Source: Burkholderiales bacterium
Lineage (GTDB): Bacteria > Pseudomonadota > Gammaproteobacteria > Burkholderiales > SG8-39
Length of the DNA: 52,824 bases
Assembly (NCBI GenBank): GCA_014860445.1
Contig: JACZJT010000064.1
Span: 1 to 52,824, forward strand
Direction: 5' to 3'
Below the pieces are notes generated by a model that was given only the letters and a program-made list of their open reading frames with translations, had not been told where the DNA came from and did not search any database. Below are positions 1 to 8,282 of the stretch, piece after piece. The position numbers were made by a program, and so were the translations under genes. Position 1 is the stretch's first letter, and each line of letters begins with the position of its first letter.

Positions 1-1920
1 GTCCGTGCCCGCAAGGGTATGCAGATCGGCGAGTTTCAAACCGCACCAGGGCGCGCGCAGGATCGCGAGCCAGGCGAGTCGGTCGCCGCTATGCGCGAGC
101 GCGCGTGTGAGCGCCAGCAGGTCCTGCACCACGGGCCGGTCGTCGAGTCGGTCGATTTCGATGGCGCGAAATGCAAGGCCCGACTGTTTCAGTTGCGGCA
201 CGATCTCCGACAGATGACTGCGCCCGCGCACCAGGATCGCAATGCTCGGAGTGGTTCCCTGCTTCGCATTTTCGGCCGCGATGCCGGCGACGATGTCCGC
301 CACCTGCGCGGCCTCGCTGGACGCACCGCCTGCGATGCGCGCACGCACCTCGACCGCTGCACCCGGCAGGCGCGGATGCACCGCAGTGGATTCCGTGTAG
401 GCGACCGCGCCCGAGGCGATGTCCTCGTACTCGGGCATCACCTGCACGAAAGCCTCATTCACCCAATCGACGATGCCCGCCTGGGAGCGGAAATTCGCCG
501 ACAGTTCCAGCGCTTCGAACAGCACATTGCCGATGCCCAGGGCGCGCGCCCGCAGGAACAGTCCGACCTCGGCCTCGCGAAACCGGTAGATCGACTGCAT
601 CGGATCGCCGACCGCGAACAGCGTGCGGCCGTCGTCGGGCGTCCATCCCGCGGTCAGCTTCGCCACCAGTTCGAACTGGCTGATCGAGGTGTCCTGGAAT
701 TCGTCGATCAGCAGATGACGTATCTGATAGTCGAGCCGCAGCGCGAGTTCGGTCGGACCCTCGCTGTCCCCCAGCGCAAGCAGGGCGCGCTGCGACACTT
801 CGGTGAAATCGACCTGGCCGCGCGACTGGAACACGAGCTTCAGCTGCGCTACCGCGCGTTTGAGCAGTTCGGTGATCGCTTCGAGCACCTGCCATTGTTC
901 ATCGTCGTAACCCGCAGCGGGCAGCCTGCGCGCGTCTGCGAGTGCCGCGCACAGCGCATTGCTTTCGCCCAGGCGCGCGATCAGCGCGAGTGCCTGCTGC
1001 TTGCGTGCCGCGTGCGCCGGTCCCGCCGGAAAGCCGTTGTTCTTCGTGAGGCTCTTGCGCCAGCTGTCCTTCTCGGTCAGGAGCAAACCGGCCAGCGCCT
1101 TCCAGCCCTCGGCATCGTCGGCGCCGGGCAGTGTGCTCAGCGGCGGCCGCCCCAGATTGGCATAGGCGAAATTCGCGATTTGCAGCAGTTCGCCCTGCGC
1201 GTCCGCCGGCAGCTGCGCACGCACCAGAGTGAGCACACGCGCGAGCACCGCATGGCGCTCAGCGGCGAGCGCGGCTTGCAGATCATCGCGCCTCAAGCCC
1301 AGCACATGACGCAGCCAGTGATCGCGCCGGCTCAGCATGTCCACGAGCAGTTGCTCGACGCGCTCCACATTGTTGTCCAGATGATCGAGCAGCCGCGCGA
1401 CATACTCCGCAGCCGCATCCTTCGCCTCGATCAGCTCGATCGTCGCGCGCGCGGCCTCGGCATAAAGCGCACCGGCATCCTCGACGCTCTCCGGCTGCGA
1501 ACCGAATTTGGACAGCACCGGCATCTGCCGCGTGAGCGCAGCGCACAGGGAATCGATGGTCTGGATGCGCAGCCGCGCCGGGCTGTCATCGATGCGCCAG
1601 CCGCGCGCGCGGTCGCGTGCCAGCGCCGCGCGGGCGAGCGCCTGCGTGCGCCGTTCGTGGTCGGATTCCGGCGGCTTGCCCGCGCCCACGTCCGCAAACG
1701 CTTCCAGCACGCGGGCGCGCATTTCGGCCGCTGCCTTGCGCGTGAACGTAATGGCGACGATTTCCTCCGGCTCGTCGACGGTTGCGAGCAGCCCGAGGTA
1801 GCGCTGGATCAGAAGTTCGGTCTTGCCCGAACCCGCCGGCGCCTGCACGATGAACGAGCGCGTCGGAGCGAGCGCCGTTTCGCGCGCGTGCAGATCGGCG
1901 ATTTCCGCCGCATCAGTCAT
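1..1920 (-). CDS. AddA-like UvrD/RecB-family helicase-nuclease (partial, C-terminus outside window)
   Basis: This is the N-terminal 640 residues of a superfamily 1 DNA helicase that runs off the left edge of the window. The ATG at 1920 gives a Walker A motif APAGSGKT at residues 27-34. The Walker B/motif II region reads IDEFQDTS at about 405-412, and GDPMQSIYRFREAE follows shortly after. These are typical of the UvrD/RecB/AddA group, which unwinds duplex DNA with ATP during double-strand break repair. The AddB-like nuclease lies 80 bp upstream on the same strand, so the two probably form an operon and an AddAB-type complex that would replace RecBCD. The usual C-terminal RecB nuclease domain cannot be seen. 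A short inverted repeat (ACTTG, 10-nt gap, CAAGT) at 1933-1952 lies just upstream of the start. The helicase call is firm; the AddA assignment rests mainly on the partner. Confidence 0.88.
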   Translation of the reverse strand, partial: MTDAAEIADLHARETALAPTRSFIVQAPAGSGKTELLIQRYLGLLATVDEPEEIVAITFTRKAAAEMRARVLEAFADVGAGKPPESDHERRTQALARAALARDRARGWRIDDSPARLRIQTIDSLCAALTRQMPVLSKFGSQPESVEDAGALYAEAARATIELIEAKDAAAEYVARLLDHLDNNVERVEQLLVDMLSRRDHWLRHVLGLRRDDLQAALAAERHAVLARVLTLVRAQLPADAQGELLQIANFAYANLGRPPLSTLPGADDAEGWKALAGLLLTEKDSWRKSLTKNNGFPAGPAHAARKQQALALIARLGESNALCAALADARRLPAAGYDDEQWQVLEAITELLKRAVAQLKLVFQSRGQVDFTEVSQRALLALGDSEGPTELALRLDYQIRHLLIDEFQDTSISQFELVAKLTAGWTPDDGRTLFAVGDPMQSIYRFREAEVGLFLRARALGIGNVLFEALELSANFRSQAGIVDWVNEAFVQVMPEYEDIASGAVAYTESTAVHPRLPGAAVEVRARIAGGASSEAAQVADIVAGIAAENAKQGTTPSIAILVRGRSHLSEIVPQLKQSGLAFRAIEIDRLDDRPVVQDLLALTRALAHSGDRLAWLAILRAPWCGLKLADLHTLAGTD

Positions 1921-2000
1921 GCGCTGCACTAAACTTGTCAAATATGGCAAGTCTATGCGTCCGGAACGTAGATATTTCCTTACCTTTGGAAAATGAAAGT

Positions 2001-4721
2001 TCAAGATTCTTCATCGCCGTCCCTGTCGAGAACCGCCGCGCCGAGCCGCTCGTGGATGCGGCATAGCGCCTGCACGTCGCAGTTGCGGCAGCTCGTTCGC
2101 GGATTTTTCGGATGCACGGCTGCCGCGCCCGCTGCGAACTGGGTCGCGAGCCGCTCGAGCACCGTGCGCCATGCGGCCACCTGCGCGTCCCAACCTGCAT
2201 CGGGCAGGGATTTCTTCACGGGCAGCAGGGTCTCTTCGGCGGCGAGCGCGGCGAACTTCATCTCGCCCGCCTTCACCTGCGCAAACGCGATCGCCACGCC
2301 TTCGGCTTCGCTCGCAACCAGATACAGCGGCAACTGCGGCGCGTCGGGTCGTTCGCCCAGCCAGGCACCCGTCGGATCGGCGGTCGATTTGTAATCGATG
2401 ACGATGCGCCGGCCGTCTTCGAGCTCGTCCACGCGATCGAGCTTGCCGCGCAGCGTGAGCGGGCCGATGACCATGCGGCGCTTGTCTTCGACCGCGGCGA
2501 CGCGGAAATCGTCGCCGCGCGCCTCGCGCTCGAATTCCAGCCAGGCGCGCGCGAGGCGCTGCAGCCGGCCTTTTTCCACTTCGGCAAAGCGGCCCGAGAG
2601 CGTCGCCGGCCGGTCGCGCCGCAAGCGCGTCACCGCCTCCTCCGCCGCCGCGGCGAGCAGTGATTGCAGATCGCCCTCGCCGATCGCATCGAGCCTGGCC
2701 TTGGTGTTGAGTTCGCCCCAGGCGCTGGCGAGCACGCGGTGCACGAGTATGCCGCGCTCCATGGCATCGAGCCCCGCGTGCGGCGCCTCGGGTGAGCGCG
2801 CATCGAGCCGGTGCCGCGCAAACGCGCGAAACGGGCAGGCCGACTGGTCGGTGATCACCGCCGCACCGCCGGTCAAGGCCGCCCCCGCAGTGAGCGGCGG
2901 TGCGATCGCGTCCTCGATAGCCTCGATGGCAGCCGAGGCATGGATGCGCTCGCGATGGCCTTCATAGACAGGTAGCGCAAGTTCGCTCTCCGGCAGTTCA
3001 CGCAACAGCGGACTGGGCAGGAGTTTCCGCTCGCCTTCGGCTTTGGCATGCGAGAGCACCACCTCGCCCGCGGCCCCCAGCCAGCCGCGCGTGATGGCGG
3101 CATCCAGCGCGAGCGTGGCTTCGATCGACGCCTCGGGTACGCGCGCATTGCGTTGCGCCGCGAGCGGCAGGAAGGGATTGGGACGCGGATGGATGGGCCA
3201 GGCTTCGTCCGTGAGGCCCATGACCCACAGATGATCGAACGCCATCCCGGCGGATTCGAGCACGCCGAGAATTTGCACGGGCGCATCCTGCGCCTCGGGC
3301 TGAAACAGGGTCTGCGCAGCCATGCGCCGCAGCCGCGACAGCGCCTGTGCATGGCCCAGCTTCGCACTCACCCGGTCGAGCAGCGCGAAGCCTGCGACGA
3401 CTTCGTGCCATTTCTTCAGCGTCTGGTATTCAGTCGAGTCGAGACTGCGGCCCTTGTCGGGAAACCCCATGAGCTTCAAGGCCTCGGTAAACGCTTTCGC
3501 CCAATCCGAGGGCGCGCGCGCGGCAAACAGCTCGGACTTGCGAAACGCGGCGAGCTTGCGCAGGCGCTGCACCAGCTCGGACGCCTGCGCGCCGCGGTCG
3601 GCGGCTTCGATGGTGGCAAGCAGCCGCTCCAGCGTGATCGTCGGCTCGGCGCGGCGGCGCAATTCGAGATCGAGCAGCGCGCGCCCGGCCGCTTCGCTTT
3701 CGGCCGCCGCAATAAAGGGCGAGCGCAGCAGCAGGCTCGCGCGTCCGAATTCCATTTCGCGACCCGCGAGTTCGAGGATGAGGCAGGCCGCCTGCACCAG
3801 CGGATAGCTGTCCAGCGCGGCTCCCAGAGAAACATTGAAGGGCGGCGCGTCCTGATCGGATCCCGGCAGCATCGAGGCGGGCGCCATCAGACTGCGAAAG
3901 ATGCGCAGGATCGCCTTGCGTTGTTTGTTGAGATCGGGCACGACGACGCCGATGCGCGCGCGCGGATCCGCTTCGAGGCGCGCGCGCGCCCAGCTGGCGG
4001 CGCGCGTGAGCTCGTCGCGCGCATCGACGCAGGCGAGGCGCAGCACGCGCGCCTCGCGCACGGGCGGCACGCACACCAGCAGCTGCGTTCCCGCGCGCTG
4101 CAAGGCATCGAACAAAGCCTGCTGCTGCGGCGTGCGGATGTCGAAGCCGTAGATCGCCAGCGCCTGCGGCCTGCGTATGTCCGCGCCGTTCACGCGCGCC
4201 GCGACGAGATCGGAAAGCGATGCCGCGTCGCCATGCCCGTCGCGCTGGCAGCGCAGCGAATACTCAGCGCACCAGTCGCGAAACGCCGACGCATCCTCGT
4301 TCAACTGGTCCGAGCGCAGGCTGTCGAGCAGGCGCCAGGCGTGCGCCGTTTTCCACGCATCGGCGGCCAGTGCCGCGGTCTCGGGCAGCGCGAGCAGTGC
4401 GCCGCCCGCGTCCGAACGCCGGATGATGTCTTCCCACAGCGCGAGTTCCTGCGCCGGCGTGAGTGGCACGGGCAGCGCAGACGCGGACCCCGAGTAGAGC
4501 GCGTCCTCGAAGCAGCGCTGCACGAATGCCGCATAGGGCAGGATGTCGGCCGACTCCCAGGCGCTGCGGCCTTGCGCGGCCTGCTCCGCGTCGAATTCGC
4601 GCGCGAGCGATTGCGCCAGGCGCAGATTGGGCGTGATGACCGTCAGCTCGCCGGCGAGGCCCTGCGCGAGGCGCGCGTAGAGTTGCGCCTTGGAAATCAC
4701 TGCGAATTCTGTGCCGGACAT
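2001..4721 (-). CDS. AddB-like PD-(D/E)XK nuclease / inactivated-helicase repair protein
   Basis: A 906-residue protein of the type often annotated in Betaproteobacteria as a probable DNA repair protein. The C-terminal third carries a RecB-type PD-(D/E)XK nuclease: GKLDRVDEL followed by VIDYKST, with D776 and K778 as likely catalytic residues. Four cysteines (C629, then C878, C881 and C887 in a CxxCx5C arrangement) match the split 4Fe-4S cluster of AddB proteins, which staples the nuclease domain together. The N-terminal part (ITPNLRLAQSLAREFD near residue 30) resembles the degenerate helicase domain of AddB and has no intact Walker A motif. It is the first gene of a minus-strand pair with the AddA-like helicase. 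The likely role is processing of double-strand ends for RecA loading; the cluster and the pairing make this fairly secure, although nothing in the sequence demonstrates complex formation. Confidence 0.87.
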   Translation of the reverse strand: MSGTEFAVISKAQLYARLAQGLAGELTVITPNLRLAQSLAREFDAEQAAQGRSAWESADILPYAAFVQRCFEDALYSGSASALPVPLTPAQELALWEDIIRRSDAGGALLALPETAALAADAWKTAHAWRLLDSLRSDQLNEDASAFRDWCAEYSLRCQRDGHGDAASLSDLVAARVNGADIRRPQALAIYGFDIRTPQQQALFDALQRAGTQLLVCVPPVREARVLRLACVDARDELTRAASWARARLEADPRARIGVVVPDLNKQRKAILRIFRSLMAPASMLPGSDQDAPPFNVSLGAALDSYPLVQAACLILELAGREMEFGRASLLLRSPFIAAAESEAAGRALLDLELRRRAEPTITLERLLATIEAADRGAQASELVQRLRKLAAFRKSELFAARAPSDWAKAFTEALKLMGFPDKGRSLDSTEYQTLKKWHEVVAGFALLDRVSAKLGHAQALSRLRRMAAQTLFQPEAQDAPVQILGVLESAGMAFDHLWVMGLTDEAWPIHPRPNPFLPLAAQRNARVPEASIEATLALDAAITRGWLGAAGEVVLSHAKAEGERKLLPSPLLRELPESELALPVYEGHRERIHASAAIEAIEDAIAPPLTAGAALTGGAAVITDQSACPFRAFARHRLDARSPEAPHAGLDAMERGILVHRVLASAWGELNTKARLDAIGEGDLQSLLAAAAEEAVTRLRRDRPATLSGRFAEVEKGRLQRLARAWLEFEREARGDDFRVAAVEDKRRMVIGPLTLRGKLDRVDELEDGRRIVIDYKSTADPTGAWLGERPDAPQLPLYLVASEAEGVAIAFAQVKAGEMKFAALAAEETLLPVKKSLPDAGWDAQVAAWRTVLERLATQFAAGAAAVHPKNPRTSCRNCDVQALCRIHERLGAAVLDRDGDEES

Positions 4722-4833
4722 GGTTGCCTATGATAAGTCACGATCGCCGGCGGGCGACCGGATTTCGCGCGGGCTCAAGCAGCGCGGGAAACACGCTGGA
4801 ACGGCGAACGCGGGTGCCCCCAGAACCTGCTGA

Positions 4834-4883
4834 CGTGACTGCGGTCACATACATGGCGCCCTGATCGCGCTATGCTAGGGACA
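4834..4883 (+). promoter_or_regulatory. Crp/Fnr-family site and -10 element of the cyd (cio) operon
   Basis: An almost perfect Crp-type dyad, GTGA-N6-TCAC, lies at 4835-4848 and forms a 5-bp inverted repeat GTGAC/GTCAC. A -10-like hexamer TATGCT is at 4871-4876, with no recognisable -35. With a start point at about 4883 the dyad is centred at -41.5, the classic class II activator position. This suggests that a Crp/Fnr-family protein activates the bd oxidase genes. The half-sites look more like Crp (GTGA) than Fnr (TTGAT). The start point is inferred, not observed. Confidence 0.5.
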
Positions 4884-4905
4884 GATTTGCTGAAACCCCG
4901 ACCCC

Positions 4906-6246
4906 ATGGACAACCCTGACCTGCTGCTGCTTGCGCGCGCCCAATTCGGGCTGAACATCGGCTTTCACATACTGTTCCCCAGCCTTACCATCGCGCTGGC
5001 CTGGTTCCTGGTGTACTTTCGCATCCGCTACGCGAGGAGCGGCGATGCAGCCTGGCTCGCGACCTACAAGCTGTGGACCAAGGTGTTCGCCCTCTCGTTC
5101 GCGATGGGCGTGGTTACGGGCATCACCATGTCCTTCCAGTTCGGCACCAACTGGCCGGGCTTCATGAATCACGTCGGCAACATCGCGGGCCCGCTGCTCG
5201 CCTTCGAGGTGCTGACCGCATTCTTTCTGGAGGCCACCTTTCTCGGCGTAATGCTGTTCGGCATGAACCGCGTGCCCGCCTGGGTGCACATAGGCGCGAC
5301 GCTATTGGTCGCGATCGGCACCCTGTTTTCCGCGTTCTGGATACTCGCGCTCAACTCCTGGATGCAAACACCCACCGGCCAGGTGATGGAGGGCGGCGCG
5401 CTGATCGCGGGCGACTGGATGCAGGTGATCTTCAATCCCTCCTTCCCCTACCGCATGACGCACATGCTGCTCGCTTCCGCGCTCACCGCCTCCTTCGTGG
5501 TGGCCGGACTGTCGGCCTGGCGCCTGCTGCGCGCGAGCACGGACGCCTCGGCGCTGCGCACACTGCGCACCAGCATCATGGTGGCCGCCGTGATCGCGCC
5601 GCTGCAGATTTTTGCGGGCGATCAGCACGGGTTGAATACGCTGGAACACCAGCCTGCCAAGATCGCCGCAATGGAGGCCTTGTGGAACACCGAGCGCGGC
5701 GCGCCGCTGGTGCTGTTCGCCGTCCCCAACGAAGAAAAGCGGCGCAATGACTATGCCATCGAAATTCCCAGGATCGCGAGCCTGATACTCACGCACGAGC
5801 TCGACGGCGAGGTGAAGGGCATAGACGCTTTCGCGCCCTCCGCACCCGGTGCGGACCATCTTGCGCCGCCGGTGGCGCCGGTATTTTTCGCGTTTCGCAT
5901 CATGCTGGCCATGGGCGTACTGATGCTCGCCGTGGCGTGGGGCGGCGCCTGGCTGATGCGCAAGGACCGCGCGCCGCCGCGCTGGCTGCTGTGGATTTTT
6001 GCCGGCGCCACCTTCTCCGGCTGGATCGCCACGCTGGCAGGATGGCTGGTGACTGAAATCGGGCGCCAGCCCTGGCTGGTCACGGGAATACTGAAGACTT
6101 CGCAGGCGGTGGGACGCATCCCCGAAGCGCAAATGGGTGCAAGCCTCACCGGTTACGTGTTGGTCTACACGCTGATGCTCGGCGCCTATATGGTGGTGAT
6201 CACCCACCTCGCCGGCAAAGGCGCATTACCGGTGAAAACGCCATGA
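4906..6246 (+). CDS. cydA: Cytochrome bd-type quinol oxidase subunit I (CydA/CioA, short Q-loop)
   Basis: Subunit I of a terminal quinol oxidase in the inner membrane, which reduces oxygen to water with electrons from quinol. It has 446 residues, clearly shorter than the roughly 520 of E. coli CydA, because the periplasmic Q-loop is short, as in the cyanide-insensitive (CioA) branch. Visible family hallmarks are H21 in GFHILFPS (heme b595 side), H186 in RMTHMLLAS (heme b558 ligand), the quinol-loop segment with DQHGLNTLEHQPAK, and the GRQPW motif near the C-terminus. Several hydrophobic helices run throughout. The stop overlaps the start of cydB by 4 bp (ATGA), so the two are translationally coupled. 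A Crp/Fnr-type dyad lies upstream. No cydDC genes are present here. Confidence 0.95.
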   Translation: MDNPDLLLLARAQFGLNIGFHILFPSLTIALAWFLVYFRIRYARSGDAAWLATYKLWTKVFALSFAMGVVTGITMSFQFGTNWPGFMNHVGNIAGPLLAFEVLTAFFLEATFLGVMLFGMNRVPAWVHIGATLLVAIGTLFSAFWILALNSWMQTPTGQVMEGGALIAGDWMQVIFNPSFPYRMTHMLLASALTASFVVAGLSAWRLLRASTDASALRTLRTSIMVAAVIAPLQIFAGDQHGLNTLEHQPAKIAAMEALWNTERGAPLVLFAVPNEEKRRNDYAIEIPRIASLILTHELDGEVKGIDAFAPSAPGADHLAPPVAPVFFAFRIMLAMGVLMLAVAWGGAWLMRKDRAPPRWLLWIFAGATFSGWIATLAGWLVTEIGRQPWLVTGILKTSQAVGRIPEAQMGASLTGYVLVYTLMLGAYMVVITHLAGKGALPVKTP

Positions 6247-7238
6247 ACCTCGACCTGCCGCTGATCTTTGCCGCACTCATGGGCGTGGCCGTCCTCGCCT
6301 ATGTCGTGCTCGACGGCTACGACCTCGGCGTGGGCATGCTGATGCCCGCGGCGGACGCGCGCGAACAGGAACTGATGGTGTCCTCGATCGGGCCGTTCTG
6401 GGACGCGAACGAAACCTGGCTGGTGCTGGGCGTAGGCATCTTGCTGGTCGCGTTTCCGGCGGCGCACGGCGTGGTGCTGGGCGCGCTCTATCTGCCCGTG
6501 GCCGCGATGCTGATCGGACTGATGCTGCGCGGCGTGGCCTTCGAATTCCGCGTCAAGGCCGAAGGCTGGCACCGCGAACTGTGGAACTGGTTGTTCTACC
6601 TCGGTTCGTTCCTGGCTTCGTTTTCGCAGGGCCTGATGCTGGGTCGCTACATTACCGGTTTCGAATCCGGCTTCGGCTATCTTCTGTTCGCCGTGGTGGT
6701 GGGCGCGGGGCTCTGCGGCGGCTATGTGCTGCTAGGTGCGACCTGGCTGATCTACAAGACCGAAGGCAGCTTGCAGAAAAAAGCGCTCGCCTGGGCACGC
6801 TGGGGATTGCTGTGGGTCGCACTGGGCGTCGCTGCGGTAAGTTTGGCGACGCCGCTGGTGAGCAACACGGTACAGATGAAATGGTTCGATTTCCCGCAGA
6901 CGCTCGGGCTGATGCTGCTGCCGCTGGTGACGCTCTTCGCGTGGATCTGGGTGTGGCGCTCGACCGGGCGCTTGTCGCGCGGTGTCGAGGGTGCCGCGCA
7001 CTGGGCGCCCTTCGCGGGCGCGGTGGCGATCTTCGTGCTCGCCTTCATCGGCCTCGCCTACAGCCTGTTTCCGTATGTGGTGATCGACCGTCTGACCTTC
7101 TGGGACGCGGCCGCGCATCCCTCGTCGCTGAAAGTGGTGCTCGTCGGCGCACTGATCGTACTGCCCTTCATCGTTGCCTACACCGCGTTTTCCTACTACG
7201 TATTCCGCGGCAAGGCGCGACCCGGCCTGTACGACTAG
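6243..7238 (+). CDS. cydB: Cytochrome bd-type quinol oxidase subunit II (CydB/CioB)
   Basis: The 331-residue membrane partner of CydA. It begins MNLDLPLIFAALMGVAVLAY followed by VLDGYDLGVGML, the characteristic CydB N-terminus (DGFDLG-type motif). The segment IGPFWDANETWLV is also a strongly conserved CydB signature. About eight to nine hydrophobic helices can be counted. It starts within the stop of cydA. I found no CydX- or CioZ-like small peptide in the 146 bp that follow, so the operon appears to hold only two genes. Subunit II stabilises the heme-bearing subunit I and completes the oxidase. Confidence 0.95.
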   Translation: MNLDLPLIFAALMGVAVLAYVVLDGYDLGVGMLMPAADAREQELMVSSIGPFWDANETWLVLGVGILLVAFPAAHGVVLGALYLPVAAMLIGLMLRGVAFEFRVKAEGWHRELWNWLFYLGSFLASFSQGLMLGRYITGFESGFGYLLFAVVVGAGLCGGYVLLGATWLIYKTEGSLQKKALAWARWGLLWVALGVAAVSLATPLVSNTVQMKWFDFPQTLGLMLLPLVTLFAWIWVWRSTGRLSRGVEGAAHWAPFAGAVAIFVLAFIGLAYSLFPYVVIDRLTFWDAAAHPSSLKVVLVGALIVLPFIVAYTAFSYYVFRGKARPGLYD

Positions 7239-7384
7239 CCCGGGGACCGGGCGCGGCGGCGCAAGAAAAAAAGCCACAGCGTGCGCTATCCCACAGATGG
7301 CGCCGCGCCGAACGGGTAGATTCTCCAGAATACGCGATCCATAAGGGGTCGATTCGTCCACCCGATTTTTCAAGGAAATTTCAC

Positions 7385-8134
7385 ATGCTATCGAATCGTG
7401 AAGGCCAACGCGTCCCGAACGTCACTTTCCATCTGCGCGCAAACGATGCGTGGCAGCGCGTCACCACCGACGACCTGTTCCGCGGCAAGACGGTGATCGT
7501 GTTCTCGCTGCCCGGCGCGTTTACCCCGACCTGCTCGTCCACACACCTGCCGCGCTTCAGCCAACTCGCGCCGGCATTCAAGGCCAACGGGGTCGACGAC
7601 ATTTTGTGCCTGTCCGTCAACGACGCGTTTGTCATGAACGAGTGGAAGAAGGATCAGGCGGCGGACAACATCACGCTGATCGCCGACGGCAATGCGGAAT
7701 TCACCGAAGGCATGGACATGCTCGTGGACAAGCGCGACATCGGCTTCGGAAAGCGGTCCTGGCGTTACTCGATGCTGGTCAGAGACGGTGTGATAGAGAA
7801 GATGTTCATCGAACCGCAGAAGCCCGGCGATCCCTTCGAAGTGTCCGACGCGGACACGATGTTCGCCTACCTCGCGCCCAAGGCGAAGAAACCGCCGAAA
7901 ATCGCCTTGCTGACCAAGCCGGGCTGCCCGTTCTGCAAGAAAGCGAAGGACCTGTTGCGCGACCACGGTGTTGCCTATAGCGAAGTGCTGCTGGAGGACC
8001 GCCTGCGGCTGGCCGTCGTAAGCGCAATCACGGGCGCGACCACCACACCGCAGATGTTCGCCGACGGCAAGCTGATCGGCGACTCCGAGGCGATCGCGCA
8101 GTGGATCGGACAAACCGAACGCAAAGCGGCCTAG
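7385..8134 (+). CDS. Peroxiredoxin 5-glutaredoxin hybrid (thiol peroxidase)
   Basis: A 249-residue cytoplasmic thiol peroxidase built of two domains. Residues 1-165 are a Prx5/AhpE-like peroxiredoxin with the peroxidatic cysteine C50 in PGAFTPTCSSTHLP. Residues 173-245 are a glutaredoxin with the active-site pair C181-P-F-C184. Such fusions reduce hydrogen peroxide and alkyl hydroperoxides using glutathione directly, the glutaredoxin domain recycling the peroxidatic cysteine. The start at 7385 is chosen because AAGGA lies about 8 nt upstream. An open frame runs further upstream but only overlaps cydB out of frame. The gene follows the bd oxidase by 146 bp on the same strand. A joint role in oxygen and peroxide defence is plausible, but no shared promoter is evident. 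Confidence 0.93.
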   Translation: MLSNREGQRVPNVTFHLRANDAWQRVTTDDLFRGKTVIVFSLPGAFTPTCSSTHLPRFSQLAPAFKANGVDDILCLSVNDAFVMNEWKKDQAADNITLIADGNAEFTEGMDMLVDKRDIGFGKRSWRYSMLVRDGVIEKMFIEPQKPGDPFEVSDADTMFAYLAPKAKKPPKIALLTKPGCPFCKKAKDLLRDHGVAYSEVLLEDRLRLAVVSAITGATTTPQMFADGKLIGDSEAIAQWIGQTERKAA

Positions 8135-8150
8135 GGCTGATTAAAAGACG

Positions 8151-8214
8151 AGGGGATATGTCCCCGCGTGATCCCCTATATCCGAGGTCATTTCGGTAAT
8201 TCTGAAATGGCCTC
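8151..8214. repeat. Two consecutive inverted repeats between the hybrid peroxiredoxin and the flavoprotein gene
   Basis: AGGGGAT (8151-8157) pairs with ATCCCCT (8171-8177). Immediately after, GAGGTCATTTC (8184-8194) pairs with GAAATGGCCTC (8204-8214) with one G-T wobble. Neither is followed by a T tract, so they are not convincing intrinsic terminators. They may end transcription of the peroxiredoxin gene with Rho, or stabilise its transcript end. Confidence 0.4.
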
Positions 8215-8282
8215 GTAATACGTAATACGCGCGCGTGGCGGTGTCGCGCGCGCGACCGGGCAATCGAACAGGAGCCCACTCC

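Noticed and set aside
19-1932. A long open frame on the plus strand opposite the AddA-like helicase gene.
   Set aside because: It is the antisense shadow of a gene with intact helicase motifs. High GC content and codon bias keep such frames open. Its translation is rich in Arg, Gln and His and has no recognisable domain.
3048-4733. A 561-residue plus-strand frame opposite the AddB-like gene.
   Set aside because: Same shadow effect; the opposite strand carries the PD-(D/E)XK and cysteine-cluster motifs.
6581-7384. An apparent N-terminal extension of the peroxiredoxin-glutaredoxin hybrid running back through cydB.
   Set aside because: It is an out-of-frame reading of cydB. The ribosome binding site and family N-terminus place the start at 7385.
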